From assembly GCA_046590195.1 (NCBI GenBank), contig JBKJTP010000227.1:1-38204 (forward strand): a stretch of 38,204 nucleotides of DNA, read 5' to 3'. Under the pieces are notes generated by a model that saw only the letters and a list, made by a program, of their open reading frames with translations, was not told where the DNA came from and did not search any database. Below are positions 7,756 to 15,231 of the stretch, piece after piece; the stretch's first letter is position 1; the number at the start of each line of letters is the position of its first letter. Made by a program: the position numbers and the translations under genes. This DNA comes from JBKJTP01 sp046590195. GTDB lineage: Bacteria > Bacteroidota > Ignavibacteria > Palsa-1295.

Positions 7756-8448
7756 TTAGTTAGCGTTTTTCTTTTGGGAATCGCTCTTCTTAGCAGACTT
7801 TTTCTTGACTTTCTTAGACTTTGACTTTGCAGCCGCGGGTGCTGCCTTGCTCTTGCCTTCAACAACTGTTGCCTTGATGATGAGCGATGCTTTGCCTGGG
7901 TTGTCGCCCTGGACCTTCTTCAACATTGCGATCTTGTCAACCACATCCATACCTTCGATGACCTGACCGAAGATCGAGTACTGACCGTCAAGCTGCGAGT
8001 TGTAAGCATGCATGAGGAAGAACTGCGTCGTTGCAGAGTTCGGGTCATTCGTACGTGCCGCCGAAAGGATACCGCGCTCGTGCTTCAACTTCGAGAATTC
8101 TGCCGGTACCTTCTCGAGGTCAGGACGGCCAAAGCCGTCGTTTCCGAGATCGTCGTCCTTCGAGTTCGGATCGCCACCTTGGATCATGAAGCCCGGAATT
8201 ATGCGGTGAAACGTTAGACCGTCATAGAAACCCGCATTCACATTCTTCACGAAGTTCGCGACGTGCTTCGGTGCGATCTTATCGAACAACTGGATCTTGA
8301 TCACACCCTGCTTCGTGTTGAAGACGACGATCCGATCTGGATTTGAGGTGTACTTCGCGAGTTCAGCGCCAGTGTAGTAACCATGGGCAGATGCCGAACC
8401 AACCGAAAGCATCAGCGCAAAAAAGAGAACGATCAACTGTTTCATCAT
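7756..8448 (-). CDS. Cyclophilin-type peptidyl-prolyl isomerase, periplasmic, Lys-rich tail
   Basis: This 230-residue cyclophilin has a Sec signal peptide (M-M-K-Q-L then a hydrophobic core, predicted cleavage after A-S-A at about 21), so a soluble periplasmic location is likely. The core has F-H-R-I-I-P-G-F-M-I-Q-G-G-D-P (Arg82), T-Q-F-F and L-D-G-Q-Y-S-I-F-G-Q-V-I-E-G. The last 30 or so residues are almost purely Lys, Ser and Ala. Such a cationic tail is not part of the cyclophilin fold and could hold the protein to an anionic surface. It is the first of the three tandem cyclophilin genes; 109 bases separate it from the SRPBCC gene upstream. Confidence 0.92.
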   Translation of the reverse strand: MMKQLIVLFFALMLSVGSASAHGYYTGAELAKYTSNPDRIVVFNTKQGVIKIQLFDKIAPKHVANFVKNVNAGFYDGLTFHRIIPGFMIQGGDPNSKDDDLGNDGFGRPDLEKVPAEFSKLKHERGILSAARTNDPNSATTQFFLMHAYNSQLDGQYSIFGQVIEGMDVVDKIAMLKKVQGDNPGKASLIIKATVVEGKSKAAPAAAKSKSKKVKKKSAKKSDSQKKNAN

Positions 8449-8557
8449 TCGAATTAGATGTTCGAAAATAACTTGACGAGATAAAACCGGATTAATTCTG
8501 AGGAGGCAGGCAATACAGGGTTGCCCAATAGTTTTCAGTTCCTACCAGCACCATCCA

Positions 8558-9013
8558 TCAGGCTTCAGCGAATACCTTTAGCTTGTCCAGCGCCTTTGCC
8601 CACATTCCCTTGAAGCTTTCCGCGTATTCTTCGGGAGAATCCATGTCGACCTTGAACTCGGTCTTGCCGCTCTGCTCATCGAATGTGTAGTTCTCAAAGG
8701 CGGGCGTCCAGGCCTTTACTTCGTCGCTGGTCGTGTCTTCTATGCCATCTTTGACCATGCCAAGATGCTCGATCGAAATATAATCGTGAGGGCGGTTCTC
8801 GGCAACGCGGCTGACCATGCCACCCATCTTCCCCTCTTTATCCGGTCCAAGGAACAGGATCTTGCTCCCTTGCGACCAATCACCGACGAAATGCGAGCCG
8901 GGAGTGAATGCTTCGGTCCATTGCGGATAGGTATCTTCGCCGATCACGGTCTGCCAGACCTTCTCTTTCGGGGCGTCGATCAGTTTGGAGAAATGAAGTT
9001 TTATCGTAGCCAT
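8558..9013 (-). CDS. SRPBCC/AHSA1-like domain protein
   Basis: This 151-residue cytoplasmic protein resembles the START/Bet v1-like SRPBCC superfamily. It opens with a beta strand and the typical I-D-A-P-K-E-K-V-W-Q-T-V helix, then D-T-Y-P-Q-W-T-E-A-F and G-S-H-F-V-G-D-W-S-Q-G-S, and ends with a long amphipathic helix (about 127-150). Members bind small hydrophobic ligands or act as Hsp90-activator-like proteins. The ligand cannot be told from sequence. It lies 14 bases after the lipoprotein gene upstream and is probably cotranscribed with it. Confidence 0.82.
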   Translation of the reverse strand: MATIKLHFSKLIDAPKEKVWQTVIGEDTYPQWTEAFTPGSHFVGDWSQGSKILFLGPDKEGKMGGMVSRVAENRPHDYISIEHLGMVKDGIEDTTSDEVKAWTPAFENYTFDEQSGKTEFKVDMDSPEEYAESFKGMWAKALDKLKVFAEA

Positions 9014-9027
9014 CAGCTTGAATGGGG

Positions 9028-9861
9028 TTACTGAATGGTGATCTTCTGGCTCGGATTGTTGAAGCGGCCTAGGACAGCGTTGCCCTGCGCGTCAACGAGT
9101 TGCAGTGCGATCGTGTGCTCACCATTGCCCAATCCCTGGATATGATACGGGCGCCACTCTGCGAGTGTTGCGATCTCGCGGCCATTGATGCTGACCTTTA
9201 CTTTGTGTCCAGCAGAATCCAATTTCAAATTTGTAGCGAAGAAATCAAGCAGGATCACGCTATCAGCAGCGGGGTAATTACCCTTTGGACGCGAGTAGGT
9301 GATGAACGGCTGCTTGAGCTCCGCAGCAAGTGTATCTCCCGCAGGCTTTGCTCCAACATAAAAAGCGCGCGATGCAAAAGCTGCCGGTAGCTTTACGCTC
9401 TCATGCCAGCTACGCGATGGGAAGACCCTGATCGTATGCGCGCCAGCTGCGAGTACGCCAACATTGAATGGTTGGCCGTTCACGTAGTTCGCCATGTATG
9501 GCTTGTCATCGATGATGACGTGAATGTGCTGGCCTTCTTTTGAATAGTTAAGTCCCTTTGTCGCATCACCTTCTGTCGGCTTTGCGATCTCCATGCCTGT
9601 GACGTTCAGCACGACGCGAACCGAGTCATCTGCATTCTCGATCACCTGGCCTTCGCGAGGCGAGATGATCTGGATCTTTGCGCCAGCGTATGCAGGTCCG
9701 TGTTCGGCAGGCGTGATCGTGACGTTGTCGAGATTGGCTGTGGTGACAGTCGTAGTGGTATCGCTGGTGGCTGCATCATCGGTCTTCTTGCCGCAGGAAG
9801 AAAGTCCGGCAATAACAAAAAGCGCAAGCAGCGCAGCCGTTGAATAGGTCTTGATCGACAT
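9028..9861 (-). CDS. Lipoprotein with two Ig-like/DUF4399-like domains
   Basis: This 277-residue protein starts with a lipoprotein signal (lipobox L-S-S-C, Cys23) and then a Thr-rich linker. Two beta-rich modules follow. The first (about 60-155) contains G-Q-H-I-H-V-I-I-D-D-K-P-Y, which resembles DUF4399-type periplasmic domains. The second (about 185-277) includes V-K-V-S-I-N-G-R-E-I and G-E-H-T-I-A-L-Q-L-V-D. No catalytic motif is evident. It should be a surface or periplasmic structural or binding protein; the function is unknown. The 113-base gap upstream (9862-9974) contains a nested inverted repeat around 9911-9953 (outer CACTC/GAGTG, inner CAGCCT/AGGCTG) but no T-run. Confidence 0.75.
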   Translation of the reverse strand: MSIKTYSTAALLALFVIAGLSSCGKKTDDAATSDTTTTVTTANLDNVTITPAEHGPAYAGAKIQIISPREGQVIENADDSVRVVLNVTGMEIAKPTEGDATKGLNYSKEGQHIHVIIDDKPYMANYVNGQPFNVGVLAAGAHTIRVFPSRSWHESVKLPAAFASRAFYVGAKPAGDTLAAELKQPFITYSRPKGNYPAADSVILLDFFATNLKLDSAGHKVKVSINGREIATLAEWRPYHIQGLGNGEHTIALQLVDAQGNAVLGRFNNPSQKITIQ

Positions 9862-9974
9862 GTTGAGGGATTGGATCTTATAGATCTTGAGGGAAAAGGT
9901 TGTTGGTAAACACTCGCCTGCCCAGCCTACGTTTCAGGCTGAATTGCTGAGTGTGACGCTAAAATGAGGCCAGC

Positions 9975-10340
9975 TTAGTGCTGTTTCTTCAGGAGCGGCG
10001 AATCCTTCTCGACCTCGGTCCTGACGGGGAGGCACTCAGGGCAGGGACAGATCAACCTCAGGTATTCCCAGCTGTAGATGCCGGTGTCGTGGCCGTCCTT
10101 CCACTTGGCCTGCACGCCATATTGGCCCGTCGGGGTGAGCGCTTCGAGCTCATTTTGGCCGGGAGTGAAGACAGGGAGAGATGCCGGGCGGTAAACCTTA
10201 CCGAAGAGCACCTCGCCTTTACAGCCAGCGCAGGGGCAATCTTCCCTCAGCTGAGCTAGCGTGTAGCTCGAGTCGTGGCCGTCATCCCATTTTACATTCA
10301 GTGAGCCATCCTGCTGGCGCTTGATCGAAATTGCTCTCAT
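9975..10340 (-). CDS. DUF971 (GBBH-like N-terminal domain) protein
   Basis: This is a small 121-residue cytoplasmic protein of the DUF971 family, which is related to the N-terminal metal-binding domain of gamma-butyrobetaine hydroxylase. It shows the family pattern: L-N-V-K-W-D-D-G-H, then L-R-E-D-C-P-C-A-G-C (Cys35/37/40), and near the end W-E-Y-L-R-L-I-C-P-C-P-E-C (Cys98/100/103). The two C-P-C-x2-C groups could bind a metal. DUF971 domains are sometimes fused to Mrp/ApbC-type Fe-S carriers, so a role in Fe-S or metal handling is possible but unproven. It lies 15 bases downstream of the M23 lipoprotein gene. Confidence 0.85.
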   Translation of the reverse strand: MRAISIKRQQDGSLNVKWDDGHDSSYTLAQLREDCPCAGCKGEVLFGKVYRPASLPVFTPGQNELEALTPTGQYGVQAKWKDGHDTGIYSWEYLRLICPCPECLPVRTEVEKDSPLLKKQH

Positions 10341-10355
10341 GCCGCCACTAACACA

Positions 10356-11342
10356 TTAACCCTGAGAGCCGTGACCGCGCCTCTTGTTCTTTGCCGTATA
10401 ATTCTTCTTCGTGGCCTTCGTCTTCTTCGCGACCTGCTTCTTTTTTGCAGCTGCTTTCTTCGCTGCAAGCTGCTGCTTCTTCGTCAGCTTCTTCTTTGCT
10501 GCAAGCTTCTTCGTCGAGGATTTCTTCGTCGACTTTTTCGCAACGATCGAAGCGGACTTCTTTGTCACCTTCAACTTGGTTGTGTTCGCCGAGTTACGTG
10601 CTTCGCCCCCAGAATTTTTCGAGGGTATAGCTCGCTCTTCGGCACCAGTTTTATAGCTGGCATACTGCACAGGCGTGCCTTTGCCGTTCGGTGTTAGAAC
10701 TAGTTCAGGGTCGCGAAGAGTCTGGTACGGATTGAACGGTACACCATTCTTGCGGATCTCAAAATGCAAATGCGCAGGCGTCGATTTCGCATTGCCCGTC
10801 TTACCCACATAGCCGATCACCATTCCGCCATCAACACGCTCGCCCGATCGAGCCTTCGGATGATAGCGCGATAGGTGCGCGTAATAATACGTCAGTCCGT
10901 TATCACCGCGTAGATAGATCGAGTTGCCACCGAGCTTGCTGCTTGTCCGCTCGATGTAGCCGGAGGTTACGGCGAGCAATTCGCGACCGACAGGTACGAA
11001 AATATCAATGCCCTTGTGCGTGCGGCCCCCATTGCGGTACTCGCCGAAGTTGTTCGCGACCTGATTCTGCGTCACACCCTTGACCGGCATGAACTGCAAG
11101 ACCGGCACTTCGGCCAACTTCACTTCCGTCTTGTGCGCTAGCTTTGGCTCGACATAAGTCACGACAGGTTGCGGCGCCTCTACCTTCGCAACTGGCTTGG
11201 CCTTCGGCCGAAACTGCGGCTTGTTGGTCGCGCAGCCAACCGCAACTAGAGCAACTGCGGAAACAACAAGGACGCGAGTGTATGTGGCGGCTGTATCGAT
11301 CGAACGAACGCGCTTGCGAGGTAGCGTTACCTTCATGGGCAA
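10356..11342 (-). CDS. M23 (LytM-type) peptidase lipoprotein with histone-H1-like Lys/Ala tail
   Basis: This is a 328-residue murein endopeptidase-like protein. A hydrophobic stretch at about 23-36 ends in A-V-G-C (Cys37), a lipobox. The LytM domain (about 95-215) has H-K-G-I-D (His109, Asp113), Y-Y-Y-A-H-L (His156) and H-L-H-F-E (His191, His193), so the zinc ligands and catalytic His are intact. Residues about 255-320 are a low-complexity Lys/Ala/Thr tail with repeated K-K-A-A-A-K-K-type motifs, resembling histone H1-like tails. It may bind an anionic envelope polymer. The role is peptidoglycan remodelling in the periplasm, inferred from the family. Confidence 0.9.
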   Translation of the reverse strand: MPMKVTLPRKRVRSIDTAATYTRVLVVSAVALVAVGCATNKPQFRPKAKPVAKVEAPQPVVTYVEPKLAHKTEVKLAEVPVLQFMPVKGVTQNQVANNFGEYRNGGRTHKGIDIFVPVGRELLAVTSGYIERTSSKLGGNSIYLRGDNGLTYYYAHLSRYHPKARSGERVDGGMVIGYVGKTGNAKSTPAHLHFEIRKNGVPFNPYQTLRDPELVLTPNGKGTPVQYASYKTGAEERAIPSKNSGGEARNSANTTKLKVTKKSASIVAKKSTKKSSTKKLAAKKKLTKKQQLAAKKAAAKKKQVAKKTKATKKNYTAKNKRRGHGSQG

Positions 11343-11528
11343 ATAGCTTTAGTGACTGAACGAGGGCCGCAATTAACAACGACCAAACGGGAGCACAAAC
11401 CGATGTCGTGTTAATGTGACAATACTACACCCGTTCTTTCAGGAGAATTCTGCTCAGAGGCAAGTATGAAGAAGAAGTAAGGGGCCGGGGTCCGGGATCC
11501 ACTTGCCGGGGTCAGGGGTCTTGGAAGC

Positions 11529-12104
11529 TTACTTCCTTTTCTTGGGCTGCGGGGTGACGGCTTGCTTACGCATGGAGTCGAGGGGGAGGGGGAGGACGAG
11601 GATATCGTCTACGGCGAGGATGGCGAAGGGGTCGATGGCAGGGCTCTTCTTGGTTTGGTGGACCTCGAAATGGAGATGCGGCGTGCTGGCATTGCCGGTC
11701 TTGCCGACATAACCCAGCGTCTCCCCTGCTTTTACGCGAACGCCTTCATTGATGCCGTCGCGATAGCTGTGGAGATGTGCGTAATAGTATATCATGCCGT
11801 CGTCACCGGCAAGCCAGAGCGTATTGCCGCCCAGGTCATTCCACTTCTTCGCGTCTATCTTGCCGCTTGTGATCGCGAGCACCTCGCGGCCTTCGGGCAC
11901 CATGATATCGAGCCCCTCGTGTTTGCGCACTCCGCCATCTCGCGGAACACCAAAATTAGCCTGAAGCTGAAGCGGCATCACGCCGCGAACTGGCATCACA
12001 ATTAATCCGAGACCATCTGCCCCTCTCGATCTTGTGCTCGAACTCGATCCGCATGCGCTGACCGCGCTGGCGAGGAGCAGCAGCATCAGCAGCCGAATTA
12101 GCAC
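11529..12104 (-). CDS. M23 (LytM-type) peptidase lipoprotein
   Basis: This 191-residue protein is a shorter paralogue of the downstream M23 gene. A signal with lipobox V-S-A-C (Cys18) precedes a Ser-rich linker and a LytM domain with H-E-G-L-D (His62, Asp66), Y-Y-Y-A-H-L-H (His110) and H-L-H-F-E (His143, His145), so the active site is complete. A short basic C-terminus replaces the long Lys tail of its neighbour. The start is GTG, 3 bases after the upstream lipoprotein stop. The 186-base gap downstream (11343-11528) has no recognisable gene or terminator. Confidence 0.9.
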   Translation of the reverse strand: MLIRLLMLLLLASAVSACGSSSSTRSRGADGLGLIVMPVRGVMPLQLQANFGVPRDGGVRKHEGLDIMVPEGREVLAITSGKIDAKKWNDLGGNTLWLAGDDGMIYYYAHLHSYRDGINEGVRVKAGETLGYVGKTGNASTPHLHFEVHQTKKSPAIDPFAILAVDDILVLPLPLDSMRKQAVTPQPKKRK

Positions 12105-12107
12105 GAT

Positions 12108-12863
12108 CTATCGGCCTCTCGGTGGGCCGCCAGGCCCTGATGGACGCGGAGGCATTGGCTTAAACTCGATCCCCTTCGGCGCGGTAAAGATCGAATCATG
12201 GATCGGTGTGGCCGTATCGATCGAGATGGCAAGGACAGTCTGTTGATGTTGGGCATTCTTCACCTCTTGCTTTAACACGACGCCTGCCCAGCTATAGAGC
12301 TTCGTGCCGGTCATTGCTTCATACCAGACACTGGTAGGCTTTCCGAGGATCGACGAATCGCCAATTCGCTTGTATCCCATTCGGGTCATAATCGAATCCG
12401 AGATCACTTCCGGTGGATCGACTTTCGACAGCTTCAAGAGACTATCCACAACCTTTTCGATCATGAATGAGCCATTTCCGCCCACAAGATCGGCCATCTG
12501 CATGTAGGAGCCGTTTGTCACAATAACGTTCTTTGCAGGCCGGATCGCTTGTGGGGTAATATCCTCGACGTTGATGTGGCGCGCTTCCTGCCGGCCCCAG
12601 TTGTCGAAGTAAAGGGCTTCAACTCCACGTCGAAAACCGGAAACCTCGTACTTGATCTGGGCACGCTGGATCCCGTATCGCTTATACGGTGATGTGCTCG
12701 ATGGTGGTACATTGCCCATTGCTGCAGCTTCCTGTGCGGATAGGGCCGCGGACGGGTCAGGTGTGGATTCGGTGGCCGGGGTATCGGCCTGTTTGTCCGC
12801 GCAAGCGGAGAGTGTGAGCGTGGCTCCGAGAAGTGCGAACTGGGCGAGAGAAAATAAACGCAT
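12108..12863 (-). CDS. Lipoprotein of unknown function (DUF4412-like)
   Basis: This 251-residue protein starts with a lipoprotein signal (lipobox L-S-A-C, Cys21) and a Thr/Ser/Ala/Pro linker. The body (about 55-235) looks beta-rich. Its layout suggests LolA/LolB-like or DUF4412-type periplasmic domains: K-Y-E-V-S-G-F-R-R-G near the start, a central M-I-E-K-V-V-D, and K-P-T-S-V-W-Y-E-A-M with W-A-G-V-V-L-K-Q-E-V-K later. The C-terminus is a Pro/Gly/Arg tail. This assignment is weak. It is probably cotranscribed with the M23 gene 3 bases downstream and the GlsB-like gene 9 bases upstream. Confidence 0.7.
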   Translation of the reverse strand: MRLFSLAQFALLGATLTLSACADKQADTPATESTPDPSAALSAQEAAAMGNVPPSSTSPYKRYGIQRAQIKYEVSGFRRGVEALYFDNWGRQEARHINVEDITPQAIRPAKNVIVTNGSYMQMADLVGGNGSFMIEKVVDSLLKLSKVDPPEVISDSIMTRMGYKRIGDSSILGKPTSVWYEAMTGTKLYSWAGVVLKQEVKNAQHQQTVLAISIDTATPIHDSIFTAPKGIEFKPMPPRPSGPGGPPRGR

Positions 12864-12872
12864 AAGATCGAA

Positions 12873-13124
12873 TTACATGGTTCGTTTGCCGATGATGACC
12901 CTGTAGAGAACTAGGAGGATCACCGCGCCGATGACAGCGAAAATAAAACCGATGAAATCGCCACCCTGAATATTGAGTGTGCGGGCAAGGAATCCACCGA
13001 TAGCAGACCCGATGAGTCCGATGATCATCGTGACGATGCAGCCGCCCGGATCGCGGCCCGGCATTAGGAATTTTGCAACGGCGCCAACAAGGAGTCCGAG
13101 TAAGAGATAGAGTAGAAAGTCCAT
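12873..13124 (-). CDS. GlsB/YeaQ/YmgE-family small membrane protein
   Basis: This 83-residue protein has three hydrophobic helices (about 3-21, 28-48 and 55-77). It shows the family features: G-L-L-V-G-A-V-A-K near the start, P-G-R-D-P-G-G-C after helix 1, G-L-I-G-S-A-I-G-G-F in helix 2, and a basic end. Proteins of this family, once called transglycosylase-associated, are commonly stress-induced inner-membrane proteins of unknown activity. It is the first gene of the envelope cluster. The 146 bases upstream (13125-13270) are AT-richer than their surroundings and likely hold a promoter, though no confident -35/-10 pair is visible. Confidence 0.88.
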   Translation of the reverse strand: MDFLLYLLLGLLVGAVAKFLMPGRDPGGCIVTMIIGLIGSAIGGFLARTLNIQGGDFIGFIFAVIGAVILLVLYRVIIGKRTM

Positions 13125-13270
13125 AGGTAAATATCGAGAAAAGTCGAAAGCGAAGATTCGTAATCGTAAAGATCGAAATCTAAAGGTCGGAAGTTATAGG
13201 CTTCTTCTCGCAAACTTAGTGCCGCAAAAATTTAATTTACACACCCGATGCGTTCTCGGCGGCGAGCCAA

Positions 13271-14110
13271 CTACTGCACCCTGACCGCATCTGGCCACGA
13301 TTGAACACGAGGCTTGACTGGTGTAGGCGGCGTACCGGCCGCGGTATCAGCGTTGAGACCATCCTTCGGCGGCTGGATGCCGTAGGTGATCCGGTCGACC
13401 AAGACTTGCTGAGCCATTGCCAGTTGTCCAAGACGGGTAGTCAGCGCTTGGTACCTAGCCAGATCATTCGCATCGGTGAACCTGAGCACCTCTTCGAATC
13501 GAATGCGCCTTGCCGCCTCCTCCATAAATTGCAAGATCTCGATCTCGAGCTGGACAGTCCCATTCGTCAGTGAATCAAGCTCGCTTCGGTACTCAGGCTC
13601 GAATCGCCTGATCGTTGTGAGCTCGCCAAGCACCTCCTTCATCGCGTCAATGGCGAGTGAAGTTGAGTCGAGCAAGCCAGCCATCAGAGTGCTGAGCGAA
13701 CCGCGAAGTGAGTCGAGTATTGCTTCGCGGATCGAATCTCGCTGTAAAAAGGAGTTGAGTGCCGTGATCCCGTCCCGGCGCAAGCCCTGATCTTTGACAT
13801 TGTGAATAGCGAGAACAGCCGCACGTGACAGGCTATCGGCATCAATGCGCTTCTGTACCTCGATCATCCGAGCAGAGGCGTAATAGTGATACAGCGTGTC
13901 GAAGAAGATGCTGGGGATGTTCGTGCTGTCACGAAGTACAGCGAGCTTGCCGTTGAGCGCGCTCTCGGCGCTATCGGCCGCTGCGATCACTTGCTCGGGT
14001 TCGAGTTCAGGGAGTTCATCCGTGCCTGCACACGAAAGCAGCAGAAACGGCGCTGCAAAAACCAGGGCAAGAATCCATACCTTGTCAACCAGTTTGCTAC
14101 CCGTTCGCAT
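13271..14110 (-). CDS. Helical lipoprotein of unknown function
   Basis: I do not recognise this 279-residue protein. It has a lipoprotein signal (lipobox L-L-S-C, Cys27), then an acidic P-E-L-E-P-E linker. The body is mostly alpha-helical and rich in Leu, Arg, Asp, Glu and Ser, with long amphipathic stretches (about 45-240) that could form coiled coils or a helical bundle. The C-terminus is Pro/Thr-rich. No catalytic motif is seen. It stands alone on the minus strand, 146 bases from the GlsB-like gene and divergent from a possible small ORF. Confidence 0.75.
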   Translation of the reverse strand: MRTGSKLVDKVWILALVFAAPFLLLSCAGTDELPELEPEQVIAAADSAESALNGKLAVLRDSTNIPSIFFDTLYHYYASARMIEVQKRIDADSLSRAAVLAIHNVKDQGLRRDGITALNSFLQRDSIREAILDSLRGSLSTLMAGLLDSTSLAIDAMKEVLGELTTIRRFEPEYRSELDSLTNGTVQLEIEILQFMEEAARRIRFEEVLRFTDANDLARYQALTTRLGQLAMAQQVLVDRITYGIQPPKDGLNADTAAGTPPTPVKPRVQSWPDAVRVQ

Positions 14111-14164
14111 TATCTCTATTGACTACGATGACAAATCAGTGCAACTCACAGCACTACACTATAC

Positions 14165-14170
14165 GGAGGT
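14165..14170 (+). promoter_or_regulatory. Strong Shine-Dalgarno before the small ORF
   Basis: GGAGGT lies 4 bases before the ATG at 14175. Most real genes in this window lack a clear Shine-Dalgarno, so this near-perfect site is the main evidence that the small ORF behind it is translated. Confidence 0.6.
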
Positions 14171-14174
14171 AACG

Positions 14175-14348
14175 ATGAATACGAAGAGCCTCATCCCCGA
14201 AGCAAAGAACCTGATCCCCTATGTGATTTATTTGCTTGGCCTGATCGCACTACTTGTAACAGTCCACGAGCCTGAGCAGACGCTCAACGCCAGCCCTTCG
14301 CAATCGAAGGCGGCAATGGTGTCCCCTTCGGCAGACAGAGCACATTAG
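14175..14348 (+). CDS. Possible small single-pass membrane protein (57 residues)
   Basis: An ATG preceded by GGAGGT opens a 57-codon frame ending TAG. The product has a polar start, one hydrophobic helix (about 13-30, V-I-Y-L-L-G-L-I-A-L-L-V) and a Ser/Ala/Pro-rich polar C-terminus. It lies between the divergent unknown lipoprotein and fkbM, and its last 65 bases run antisense over the 3' end of fkbM. The function is unknown. The frame stays open upstream to 13896, but that part is antisense to the lipoprotein gene. The Shine-Dalgarno and the helix argue for a real gene; the antisense overlap argues for caution. Confidence 0.5.
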   Translation: MNTKSLIPEAKNLIPYVIYLLGLIALLVTVHEPEQTLNASPSQSKAAMVSPSADRAH

Positions 14349-15225
14349 TCTCCTCCCCCGCCTTCATTCCTCGAGCGATCTTTCCACACTCAACGCGTAA
14401 GAGCGACGAGCGGTACTCATCAATTCTCCAGACCTGATACTCCAACGCATGGAGCATCTCTTCTACTTCCGCAGCCGAAGATCCGGACTGCGATAATCCA
14501 TCGGGCCAGAACTCGAAGACCATTGCTGGCCTAGCGAGCCTGAATGCTTCACGCAACGACCGTAGTATCAATCCTTCTGCTCCCTGCACATCCATGATGA
14601 GGAGTTCAGGTGCGCCATGCTGATCAATTGCTTCCGAGGCCACGATCGCTTTGACCTTGATCGAGTGACGCTCCCCATCCGATGCGATACGATGATCGCC
14701 GGTATTGCTCGCGCTCTCATAAAATGAAAGCACGCCAGTGGTATCTGACACAGCAGCATCCACGATCGTCACATTGCGTGCTCCATTGAGATCGACATTC
14801 CTCTGTAGCATCGCAACATTATTAGGATGCGGCTCGAAGGCTGTGACACTTCCCTGACTTGCAAGCTTCGACGCGAGAACGGTGTAATAGCCAAGGTTCG
14901 CGCCGATGTTCCACACTTTTGTGGTAGGCTTCGTGATCGCCGTGATCACACGCGTCACGTTCGGCTCGTACTCGCGGTACATGAGAAACTTGTGGCCAAC
15001 GCCACCATCGCGAGCATTGTAAAAGAGCGTGAAAGATACCGGAGAAGTGAAGTCGATCCGCTCTAGAGGTTCAATGCCAAAGGCCGGCGCAAGCTTGAAA
15101 AGACGGTAGCTCAGCTTGTGATGAAGTTGATTCGTACCAGGCGCTCGGTCATCGCCATGCCCGGTGAACGCTACAAGCGTTTTGCTCAATTGCCGAAAGA
15201 TCGCTTTCTTCATTCTGCGCAGCAT
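14284..15225 (-). CDS. FkbM-family SAM-dependent methyltransferase
   Basis: This is a 313-residue Rossmann-fold methyltransferase. The SAM-binding motif V-W-N-I-G-A-N-L-G-Y-Y-T is at about 104-115, the acidic ribose contact F-E-P-H-P-N-N follows at about 130-136, and L-L-I-M-D-V-Q-G-A-E, the typical FkbM post-II motif, is at about 209-218. FkbM enzymes O-methylate sugars or polyketides, and in bacteria often act on surface glycans. The target cannot be deduced. It begins 6 bases after the helicase gene and is probably cotranscribed with it. Confidence 0.9.
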   Translation of the reverse strand: MLRRMKKAIFRQLSKTLVAFTGHGDDRAPGTNQLHHKLSYRLFKLAPAFGIEPLERIDFTSPVSFTLFYNARDGGVGHKFLMYREYEPNVTRVITAITKPTTKVWNIGANLGYYTVLASKLASQGSVTAFEPHPNNVAMLQRNVDLNGARNVTIVDAAVSDTTGVLSFYESASNTGDHRIASDGERHSIKVKAIVASEAIDQHGAPELLIMDVQGAEGLILRSLREAFRLARPAMVFEFWPDGLSQSGSSAAEVEEMLHALEYQVWRIDEYRSSLLRVECGKIARGMKAGEETNVLCLPKGTPLPPSIAKGWR

Positions 15226-15231
15226 GGCTAG

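Noticed and set aside
8440..8478. Inverted TTCGAA pair upstream of the periplasmic cyclophilin
   Set aside because: The units are short 6-mers with a 7-base spacer. This is too weak to call an operator without conservation data.
10371..10697. Several plus-strand ORFs rich in Leu, Phe and Ser
   Set aside because: They are antisense shadows of the Lys/Ala low-complexity tail of the M23 lipoprotein, since AAG/GCA repeats read backwards give CTT/TGC codons.
11460..11520. GC-rich repeated GGGGTC stretch between the two M23 genes
   Set aside because: I checked it as a terminator or repeat. No stable stem with a T-run and no regular unit could be drawn.
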